A DNA stretch of 47,902 bases, taken from contig CADEEV010000033.1 in the NCBI GenBank assembly GCA_902826455.1, positions 1 to 47,902 of the forward strand, given 5' to 3'. A model generated the notes under the pieces. It was not told the DNA's origin, did no database searches, and saw only the letters and a program-made list of their open reading frames with translations. The stretch is from an uncultured Acidobacteriota bacterium (GTDB lineage: Bacteria > Acidobacteriota > Vicinamibacteria > Fen-336). The position numbers and the translations under genes were made by a program. Below are positions 28,680 through 35,019 of this stretch, piece after piece; the first letter of the stretch is position 1; every line of letters starts with the position of its first letter.

Positions 28680-29482
28680 CGCGCCGACTTGTAGAGGCTC
28701 CAGCCCGGGTCGGCCTCGCTCGCCGTGGTGAACGTGCGCGCAGGGAGCTCCGAGTGGATCTGCGTCACGACCGCCTCCGGCCAGCTCGTGTCGTGGGTGT
28801 AGAAGACGAATCGGGCCAGCTTGTCGCCGGTCTGCTTGAGGGCGACGACGGCCGTGCGCCGCGACTGCAGCCGGATGGTGAGCAGATCCTCGATGCGCTG
28901 AAGAGCCATGAGTTCGGTGGTCGCGGGCATCCCGTTCGCGTCGGCGTTGGCGTACGGCACGCTGACGGTGAAGCGCGTGTCGAAGCCCGGTTTCCCGGCG
29001 AGCGCGCCGGCGGACGTGTTGCGCTCGACACCGGGGCTGCCGGCCCACTTGTCGACCCACGGGCTGCCGCGCTCCGCCCCGAGGAACTCGGAGCTGTAGT
29101 CGCCGTGGCCGATGCGGATGAGGAGCATGGCCGCCTTTTCCTGGCCGAGGATGCAGCCGAACATCGTCTGCACCTGGGTGTCGGGCGCGACGGCCGTCGC
29201 CTTGACCCGCTCGAACGCGGCGGGATCGACGAAGTAGAGGCCTGCGAGCCCGTAGAGTCGGCCTGCGGGCGTGCCCTCGGCCGTGACCTTCGCGAACAGC
29301 GCGGCGGCATCCTTGTCGCGTGCCACGACGCGGAAATCGCGCACGCCGTTCGAGAGCCGGCCACCGATGCCGATCGAGGCGCCTTCGAACGCGTGGGCCT
29401 GCAGCAATCCGTCGACGGCGGCCTGTGTCTCGGTGGCGGTGGGAGCTCCAGCGAGCCAGAGGGCTGCGATCAGGGAGAGCAC
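28676..29482 (-). CDS. Exported protein with a C-terminal DUF695-like domain
   Basis: A 268-residue protein starting at GTG 29482 (MLSLIAALWLAGAPTATET), with a short signal-like N-terminus. The first half (about 30-125, containing GRLYGLAGLYFVDPAAF and QTMFGCILG) matches nothing I can name. The second half (about 175-268: ELMALQRIEDLLTIRL, RFVFYTHDTSW, and a closing EADPGWSLYKS) has the pattern of DUF695 domains. The stop overlaps the YdeI ATG. The GTG lies 4 bases after the end of the frameshifted PhyH gene, so it may depend on that upstream gene's transcript. Confidence 0.7.
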   Translation of the reverse strand: MLSLIAALWLAGAPTATETQAAVDGLLQAHAFEGASIGIGGRLSNGVRDFRVVARDKDAAALFAKVTAEGTPAGRLYGLAGLYFVDPAAFERVKATAVAPDTQVQTMFGCILGQEKAAMLLIRIGHGDYSSEFLGAERGSPWVDKWAGSPGVERNTSAGALAGKPGFDTRFTVSVPYANADANGMPATTELMALQRIEDLLTIRLQSRRTAVVALKQTGDKLARFVFYTHDTSWPEAVVTQIHSELPARTFTTASEADPGWSLYKSAR

Positions 29483-29486
29483 GGGC

Positions 29487-30163
29487 TCAGGCTACAGCAA
29501 GTGCAAGGCCGGAACCCAGCACAAACGACGTCGAGTACTCGATGTGCAGCACGCGCCGGCGTGCGTCGCTCGTGGACTTCGAGGACGCGTGCACGAGCAG
29601 CGGCCGCATCACGACCACTCCGCCGGCCGCCACGGTGCACTCGACCGGAGTGATGGATCGGGCCAGCTCCTGGATCCCGGCGTCGGTGAGCACGCCGCGC
29701 GTGTGCGTGCCGGGGAGTGTACGCGCAGCGGCCCGTTGGCATGCGTCGAGTCGTCCAGATGGATGCGCAGGGCCACGACGTTCTCCAGCGCGGGAGCGGG
29801 GGCGTGGGCGTAGAGAACGCCGGCCTTGTTCGACCAAGGTCCCCAGCCAGGTACGTCGGCCCGCGCTTTCAAGGGAAGCGCAGTGTCCTGGTGCCAGGCG
29901 ACGAGCCAGTTGGCGGTCGGCGACTTGTCGAACAGGGTGGCCCGATACGGAACCGCCGTGGGGCCCAGCCATTCTCGAGCGAGCGCCAGCAGGCGCGAGT
30001 TGTGGGCGACGGCTGCCGCTGCGGGGTTGGCCATGAGGTGCCGTGCTCCGGCCCGCGAGCGCCCCGGGTCCGCCAGGGTGTCGCTCGCCAGCGAGGACAC
30101 CTCGAACGGGCTGAGCAGCAGCGGCCTGACGCAGAACCCCAGCTCTCCCGCCAGGTAGGTCAC
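29487..30163 (-). pseudogene. Phytanoyl-CoA dioxygenase (PhyH) family gene with a 2-base frameshift
   Basis: The first part (GTG 30163 to about 29721) encodes a PhyH N-terminal half, with the iron-binding HxD as WHQDTALPL and HLDDSTHANGPLRV. The expected continuation LPGTHTRGVLTDAGI, with the second iron His in RPLLVHASSK and the cosubstrate Arg in RRVLHIEY, is in another frame and ends at 29487. Deleting one AC from the ACAC at 29717-29720 (minus strand) joins the two into one normal protein of about 225 residues. This looks like a dinucleotide-slippage duplication or a sequence error. The GTG start overlaps the antitoxin stop (GTGA). Confidence 0.8.
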
Positions 30164-30411
30164 CGTTTCGGTCGGCGGGCCTTTCGAGCGGCCGTGCGGG
30201 TGCCTGAGCGCCGCTGTACGACCTTCGCGGCGGACCTGAGCTGCTTGTTGACCGCTTCCGAGGTCGGGAACGCCAAGGCCACGTCGGGGTCGAGGACGAC
30301 CACCACGGTACGCCCCTTGAGATGGGCCGCGTACGGATTCGGCTTCGCCTTTGCGTAGTCGAAGTCGTACTCGGGCCTGAGCTCGTCCTCGAGGCGTCTA
30401 TCTTTCTTCAT
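30160..30411 (-). CDS. BrnT-associated antitoxin (RPEYDF/FPTSEAVN type)
   Basis: An 83-residue basic protein with the two motifs typical of antitoxins paired with BrnT toxins: RPEYDF at residues 12-17 and VVVLDPDVALAFPTSEAVNKQLR at about 36-60. The long C-terminal Arg/Lys tail (RRSGTRTAARKARRPKR) is more basic than usual. It overlaps the toxin gene by 14 bases. In BrnTA systems the antitoxin also represses its own operon, and an inverted repeat lies upstream of the toxin gene. Its stop overlaps the start of the PhyH gene, an unusual coupling for a toxin-antitoxin pair. Confidence 0.82.
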   Translation of the reverse strand: MKKDRRLEDELRPEYDFDYAKAKPNPYAAHLKGRTVVVVLDPDVALAFPTSEAVNKQLRSAAKVVQRRSGTRTAARKARRPKR

Positions 30412-30679
30412 AGGCTCGACGTTCGCGCCGGGTCGTCAATCGGGCGCTGATGATTCGGATTGTAACTCCGCGTCTCGTGAAGGCGACCACGAGCAGACGG
30501 CCGCGGATCGAGTGTCCGACGAGAATCTCCCGCTCTTCCTTCTCGGAGTGAACCGGATCGGAGTGAATTTGCGCGAGCCCGTCTCCAAACGCGGAAACGG
30601 CCTCTTCGAACGTCACGCCATGCTTGGTCGAGTTCAAGCGAGCCTTCGCGGGGTACCACTCGAATGTTGGGCCGCCCAT
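30398..30679 (-). CDS. brnT: BrnT-family toxin
   Basis: A 93-residue protein with the standard BrnT signature: FEWYPAKARLNSTKHGVTFEEAV at the N-terminus, the central SEKEEREILVGHSIRGRLLVVAF, and the C-terminal RIISARLTTRRERRAYEE. BrnT toxins are RelE-fold ribonucleases that inhibit translation. Base composition is visibly lower in GC than the flanking genes, which fits recent gain by horizontal transfer. No Shine-Dalgarno is obvious before ATG 30679. Toxin-first gene order is the norm for this family. Confidence 0.9.
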   Translation of the reverse strand: MGGPTFEWYPAKARLNSTKHGVTFEEAVSAFGDGLAQIHSDPVHSEKEEREILVGHSIRGRLLVVAFTRRGVTIRIISARLTTRRERRAYEER

Positions 30680-30688
30680 GGAGCAGGG

Positions 30689-30710
30689 CCAAGGCTAAGC
30701 CTGGCCTTGG
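30689..30710. promoter_or_regulatory. 22-bp inverted repeat upstream of brnT
   Basis: CCAAGGC (30689-30695) and GCCTTGG (30704-30710) are exact inverted repeats separated by 8 bases. Nested within them is a second dyad, AGGCT-A-AGCCT (30692-30702). It lies 10 bases upstream of the toxin ATG and could be the antitoxin operator. Because it also follows the agmatine deiminase stop by about 25 bases, it could instead be a hairpin at that transcript's end, though there is no T-run. Confidence 0.5.
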
Positions 30711-30736
30711 ACAGCGCAGGTCCTCTCGCCTCGCCG

Positions 30737-31777
30737 TCAGTTCCCGGCCGGCTCCTGCTGCGTCGCGCAATGGACGGTGCCGAGGCCCCACACGAAGTCC
30801 ACGGCGTGGAAGCCGACGACCTCGCGATCGGGGAAGCACTCCGCGAGGATTCCGAGGGCGTGGCGGTCCTGCGGGTCGTTGAAGGTCGGCACGATCACGC
30901 TGCCGTTGGTGATCGAGAAATTCGCGTAGCTCGCCGGCACGCGTTGACCCTTGTAGACGACGGGCGAGGGCATGGGCAGCGGAACGACCTCGAGCTTCTC
31001 CGACTTCAGGCGCTCGAGGTTGTCGCGCAGGAGTCCATAGTTCGCGTCGCGCTCGTTCTTCTCCTGGCACAGCAGCACGCGGCCGGGGCCGACGAAGCGC
31101 GCCAGGTCGTCGATGTGGCCGTGGGTGTCGTCGCCGACGATGCCCTTGCCGAGCCAGACGACGCGCTTCCCGCCGAGCCCGTCGCACAGTGCCTTCTCGG
31201 TGCCGGCGCGGCCGAGGCCCGGGTTGCGGGACTGGACGTCGGAGAGCAGGCACTCCTCGGTGACCATGATCAGGCCCGCGCCGTCCACTTCGACGGCGCC
31301 GCCCTCGAGCACGATCTCGCGCGGGCCCGATGTCGCGCGCCAGCGCTCGACGCCGACCGCCTTCGCGATCTTGCCGGCCACCGCATCGTCCTTCTTGTGG
31401 TTCGCGTACTTGGCCCAGCCGTTGAACTTCCAGTCGGTCGCGATCCGGTCGCCCTTGGCGTTCTTCACGAAGATCGCGCCGGAGTCGCGGGTCCACACGC
31501 GATCGGTGGGGATCCGGTAGAAGTCCACCTTCCCGAGGTCGACGCCGAAGCGCTTGAGCATGCCGCGAGCCCGCTTCTCGCGGGCCGGGTCTCCGGCCAG
31601 GATGCGCACGCGCTCGTGATGCGACAGCAGCCGCGCGAGCTCGGCATACGCCCACGGGATCGGCGCGAAGCGCCCCGGCCAGTCCCTGAGCTGGTGCGGC
31701 CACCCGATCCAGGTGGCCACGTGCCGGTCCCACTCGGCCGGCATCGCGTAACCCCGGCGGGCCGGGGCCGTGCTCAC
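30737..31777 (-). CDS. aguA: Agmatine deiminase
   Basis: A 346-residue enzyme of the PAD_porph/AguA family, which converts agmatine to N-carbamoylputrescine and ammonia. Visible motifs: MPAEWDRHVATWIGWP near the start, DRVWTRDSGAIFV, LEGGAVEVDG, WLGKGIVGDDTHGHIDDLARF, and the catalytic cysteine Cys337 in GTVHCATQQEP. The start is GTG 31777, overlapping the stop of the N-carbamoylputrescine amidase (GTGA); ATG 31744 is an alternative that drops 11 residues. Coupling to the amidase gene gives a complete two-step route from agmatine to putrescine. Confidence 0.95.
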   Translation of the reverse strand: MSTAPARRGYAMPAEWDRHVATWIGWPHQLRDWPGRFAPIPWAYAELARLLSHHERVRILAGDPAREKRARGMLKRFGVDLGKVDFYRIPTDRVWTRDSGAIFVKNAKGDRIATDWKFNGWAKYANHKKDDAVAGKIAKAVGVERWRATSGPREIVLEGGAVEVDGAGLIMVTEECLLSDVQSRNPGLGRAGTEKALCDGLGGKRVVWLGKGIVGDDTHGHIDDLARFVGPGRVLLCQEKNERDANYGLLRDNLERLKSEKLEVVPLPMPSPVVYKGQRVPASYANFSITNGSVIVPTFNDPQDRHALGILAECFPDREVVGFHAVDFVWGLGTVHCATQQEPAGN

Positions 31778-32652
31778 GCCTTCTCCAGGTGCCGCTGGGT
31801 GATGCCGCCGTACGCGTCGATGCGGCGGTCGCGCAGGAAGGGCCAGTGCTGCCGCGCGGTTTCGACCACGTTCGAGTCCACCTCGGCCACCAGCACCTCG
31901 GCCTTGTCGCGCGAGGCTTCGACCAGCATGCGCCCGTACGGATCGGCGATGAACGACGAGCCGAAGAACTCGATGCCGGCCTTCTTGTCGCCCTCGTGGC
32001 CCGTGCGGTTCACGGCCACGACGTAGACGCCGTTCGAGATCGCGTGGGCGCGCTGCATCGTCTGCCACGACGACACCTGGGTCTCGCCCCATTCCTTCTT
32101 CTCGCTCGGGTGCCAGCCGATCGCGGTGGGGTAGAAGAGGACGTTGGCTCCCTGGAGCGCGGTGAGACGCGCCGCCTCGGGATACCACTGGTCCCAGCAC
32201 ACGAGGGTGCCGACGCGGCCGTACCGCGTGTCGGTGGCCTTGAAGCCGAGGTCGCCCGGCGTGAAGTAGAACTTCTCGTAGTAGAGCGGGTCGTCGGGAA
32301 TGTGCATCTTGCGGTACACGCCCGCGAGGGATCCGTCGGCGTCCATCACGACCGCGGTGTTGTGGTACAGACCCGCGGCGCGGCGCTCGAAGAGCGAGCC
32401 GATGATCGAGATCTTGAGGGACCTGGCCAGGGCTCCGAGCGCCTTCGTCGACGGCCCCGGGATCGCCTCGGCGCGCTTGAACTGCGCGTGGTCCTCGGTC
32501 TGGCAGAAGTAGTGCCCGAGGTACAGCTCGGGCAGGCACACGATCTTGGCGCCCTTCTTCGCTGCCTCGCGGATCGCCTTCTCCGCCGCCGCCTGGTTCT
32601 TCTTCGGGTCGTCGGTGCAGCGCATCTGCACCAGCCCCACGATGGTCTTCAT
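31774..32652 (-). CDS. aguB: N-carbamoylputrescine amidase
   Basis: A 292-residue carbon-nitrogen hydrolase (nitrilase superfamily), hydrolysing N-carbamoylputrescine to putrescine, CO2 and ammonia. The catalytic triad is Glu42 (LPELYLG), Lys115 (VYRKMHIPD) and Cys152 (LVCWDQWYPEAAR). The length and the YYEKFYFTPGD segment match AguB closely. No Shine-Dalgarno is visible. TATCTT lies 6 bases before the ATG at 32652 as a likely -10 box for a leaderless mRNA. It is the first gene of a two-gene operon with aguA. Confidence 0.95.
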   Translation of the reverse strand: MKTIVGLVQMRCTDDPKKNQAAAEKAIREAAKKGAKIVCLPELYLGHYFCQTEDHAQFKRAEAIPGPSTKALGALARSLKISIIGSLFERRAAGLYHNTAVVMDADGSLAGVYRKMHIPDDPLYYEKFYFTPGDLGFKATDTRYGRVGTLVCWDQWYPEAARLTALQGANVLFYPTAIGWHPSEKKEWGETQVSSWQTMQRAHAISNGVYVVAVNRTGHEGDKKAGIEFFGSSFIADPYGRMLVEASRDKAEVLVAEVDSNVVETARQHWPFLRDRRIDAYGGITQRHLEKA

Positions 32653-32658
32653 GCGAAA

Positions 32659-32664
32659 AAGATA
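32659..32664 (-). promoter_or_regulatory. -10 box TATCTT of the aguB-aguA operon
   Basis: TATCTT on the minus strand is followed by 6 bases (TTTCGC) and then the ATG of aguB, inside a short AT-rich stretch. The layout suggests transcription starting at the start codon. Confidence 0.45.
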
Positions 32665-32701
32665 TCACGCGTCCGGGGCCCGCAACGTCAGCCGGATGCG
32701 C

Positions 32702-33190
32702 TCAGGGCTTGCGGCCCATCTCCCGCTCGATCCGGTACCAGGCGTCCTTCACGGCCGGGCTCGCCTTCGACCAGTCGAGCACGCGGTCGTCCTTGAGGCG
32801 CCACTCCTCTCGCAGCTTCGGCTCCGCCTCGTCCCAGGTGAGGTTCTCGTAGCGCGAGCGCCCCTCCCAGCCGTGGCGATACGCCGGCTGGTAGACCTTG
32901 TAGTGCGCGCCCGTGTCGACGTACGGCTGGGAGACGTAGTGGTCGCGCCAGAAGGCGTCCTCGACGGTGGGGTTCACGCTCTCCGCGATGCCCTTGCCGG
33001 TGAGGCCGCCCACCACGCCGCCGATGGCGGCGCCGACGGCCGTTCCAGCCGGGCCTGCGGTCGAGCCCAGGGCAGCGCCGAGGGCTGCCCCGCCCGCGCT
33101 GCCGAGGCCGACGCCCACGGGAAGGGCCCCCGGAGCGCCCGTGATCGGATCCCGGTTCGCGTCCGCGGCCGCGTCTTCTTCATGGGTCAT
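32702..33190 (-). CDS. Glycine-zipper protein of unknown function
   Basis: A 162-residue protein. After an acidic start, residues 20-70 are a Gly/Ala-rich glycine-zipper stretch (VGVGLGSAGGAALGAALG, GTAVGAAIGGVVGGLTG) able to insert in a membrane or pack helices. The C-terminal half holds the aromatic, charged pattern YQPAYRHGWEGRSRYENLTW and WDEAEPKLREEW, ending AWYRIEREMG. Such two-part proteins recur in stress-related settings, but no function is established. GGAGGG lies 7 bases before the ATG. It stands alone between the agmatine operon and the small membrane-protein genes. Confidence 0.8.
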   Translation of the reverse strand: MTHEEDAAADANRDPITGAPGALPVGVGLGSAGGAALGAALGSTAGPAGTAVGAAIGGVVGGLTGKGIAESVNPTVEDAFWRDHYVSQPYVDTGAHYKVYQPAYRHGWEGRSRYENLTWDEAEPKLREEWRLKDDRVLDWSKASPAVKDAWYRIEREMGRKP

Positions 33191-33332
33191 GGCTTGCCCT
33201 CCATGGCGGATGACAGCAAGGAGCGTGCCCCAGCTCGCGGCCCGGAAGGTGCTGAAAACGCGCGATGAACGGCAGGCGCGACGCGCGTGGAGCAGCGGCG
33301 ATTCTCGAAACGGCCGTGGCGGTTCGGGCCGG

Positions 33333-33599
33333 CTAGCGCGGACGGCGCTGCGTCAGCAGCGCGGCGCCGACCAGCATCCACACGGCGGCGGCGAGGCCCG
33401 CGAGCGCCAGGTTGGCGATGCCGGCGATCGGGTCGCGTCCCGAGAGCGCCCGTTGCGCGGTCACGGTCAAGCCTTCCGTCGCGGCCCCGTAGAGGAGGAC
33501 GAGGCCGTAGGCGGTTCCCCAGAAGACCAGGCACCAGAAGACCAGCAGGAGAGGCCGGCCGACAGCGTAGACGAGGAGATCCCGCGCTCTAGTCTCCAT
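33333..33599 (-). CDS. Small membrane protein, two transmembrane helices
   Basis: An 88-residue protein with two hydrophobic helices (about residues 10-40 and 60-82) joined by a short hydrophilic loop with TVTAQRALSGRDP. It ends in a basic tail (QRRPR). I do not recognise a family. The ATG overlaps the end of the upstream hypothetical gene by 11 bases, and no Shine-Dalgarno is seen, so it is probably translated by coupling. Confidence 0.6.
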   Translation of the reverse strand: METRARDLLVYAVGRPLLLVFWCLVFWGTAYGLVLLYGAATEGLTVTAQRALSGRDPIAGIANLALAGLAAAVWMLVGAALLTQRRPR

Positions 33600-33943
33600 G
33601 GCAGAACAGGAACCAGCCGTGGCGCTCCGCGGTCTGGCAGACGGCGAGAACCCGCTCCAGGTGCGTATAGGCGGCGCTCGACGGTCCGAGCGCCTCGAGC
33701 ACGCAGGTGACTTCGTGACGGAACACGGCGACCTCGCCCGGGTGGATGGTCGCGTTCTGGTAGGGATCGGCCAGGCGGCTCAGCATCGGGAACCGGCCCA
33801 CCGGACCCCCGCGAGGGGACGGCAGGCTGCGGCCGCTGGGATCGCTCCACACGAGGCCGTGGATGGTGTCGGGCACGTAGGCCCCCGGCGGCCGTGGTCC
33901 GAGCCTTCCTTTCGTCCACGGCGGCCATGATCGCATGGGCCAT
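33589..33943 (-). pseudogene. Hypothetical gene with a probable 1-base frameshift
   Basis: The frame from ATG 33943 begins MAHAIMAAVDERKARTTAAG and has G/C at nearly all third codon positions. After the run of five G (minus strand; 33882-33886) the protein-like reading continues in another frame: AYVPDTIHGLVWSDPSG, then NATIHPGEVAVFRHEVTCVLEAL, ending HGWFLFCHGD at 33589. One G fewer would join these into a protein of about 117 residues. Alternatively a frame from GTG 33966 is open to 33589, but its first 30 codons have poor third-position GC. No family is recognised. Confidence 0.45.
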
Positions 33944-33990
33944 CGGTGCGGATCAGGATAGATCACAAAACGTACCTGGGGAAAGGTTCT

Positions 33991-35019
33991 CTAGCGCGCG
34001 GGGGGCGCTGTCGTGCCGCGGGCGACGAGCTCGACCGGAAGCACCTCGCGGACGGGCTCGACCGCGCCACCCACGAGCCGGTCGAGCAGGAGCTGCATGC
34101 CGCGCTGTCCCGAGGCCCCGAGGGGCTGCCGGATGGTGGTGAGGCCGATGAGTTCCGCGATCTCGATGTCGTCGTAGCCGATCACCGACAGGTCCTCCGG
34201 CACGCGGAGGCCGAGCTCCCGGGCCGCCTCGAGCACGCCGATGGCGCGCGTGTCGTTGGCCGCCACGACGGCCGTGGGTCGATCGGGCGTGGACAGGATC
34301 GCGCGGGCCGCGGAGCGCGCCCCCGCCCGTGAGGGCTCGCCTTCGCCGCACAGGCCGCTGTAGGGCGGCAGGCCGGCGGCCTCGAGGGCCTGCCGGTAGC
34401 CGAGCTGGCGGTCCCGGCTCCAGATGAAGTGGAAGGGATTGTCGGTCCGATCGCCGACGAAGCCGATGCGGCGGTGGCCGAGCGTCAGCAGGTACTCGGT
34501 CGCCTTGCGTCCGCCGGCCACGTCGTCCATCACGACGCGCGGCAACGAGGTCACGCTCGGATGGTCGGAGTCGATGAGCACCACGGGAACCGCGGCGCGA
34601 CGCAGCGAGGCGACCTCGTGATCGTCGCGGGGAGACAGCGAGATGATGAGGACGCCGTCGGCCTGACGCCGGTGGGGGATGAGCTGGAAGCACGAGTCGC
34701 GCTGCTCGGGCGTCTGGATGCTGTGGATGATGAGGTCGTAGGGGCTGTTCGCGAGCACGCTGACCGCGCCGTTGAGACGTGCCGACACGGGAGCGCTCGT
34801 GAAGAAGGGCACGATCACCGCGATGCTGAGGTGCTTGCCGGTCGAGAGGCGCTGCGCCGCCAGGTTCGGCGTGTACCGCAACGCCTCGACGGCCTCGAGG
34901 ACGCGGTGACGGGTCGCCTCGTGCACGCCCGGCCGTCCTGCCATGGCCCGGGACACGGTGCCCGCCGACACGCCGGCTCGGCGGGCCACGTCGTGGATCG
35001 TGACGGGCTTGCGAGTCAC
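33991..35019 (-). CDS. LacI-family transcriptional regulator
   Basis: A 342-residue LacI/GalR regulator. The helix-turn-helix and hinge are at residues 6-60 (VTIHDVARRAGVSAGTVSRAM ... YTPNLAAQRL). The periplasmic-binding-like ligand domain follows, with GVLIISLSP, GHRRIGFVGD, AVVAANDTRAIGVLEAA and LSVIGYDDIEIAEL. It starts with GTG 35019, overlapping the stop of the glycosidase gene (GTGA), so it is co-expressed with it. A LacI-type operator lies at 37723-37736 between the glycosidase and the TonB receptor. It probably senses a glucoside, trehalose or a related sugar; the ligand is inferred from neighbours only. Confidence 0.93.
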   Translation of the reverse strand: MTRKPVTIHDVARRAGVSAGTVSRAMAGRPGVHEATRHRVLEAVEALRYTPNLAAQRLSTGKHLSIAVIVPFFTSAPVSARLNGAVSVLANSPYDLIIHSIQTPEQRDSCFQLIPHRRQADGVLIISLSPRDDHEVASLRRAAVPVVLIDSDHPSVTSLPRVVMDDVAGGRKATEYLLTLGHRRIGFVGDRTDNPFHFIWSRDRQLGYRQALEAAGLPPYSGLCGEGEPSRAGARSAARAILSTPDRPTAVVAANDTRAIGVLEAARELGLRVPEDLSVIGYDDIEIAELIGLTTIRQPLGASGQRGMQLLLDRLVGGAVEPVREVLPVELVARGTTAPPAR

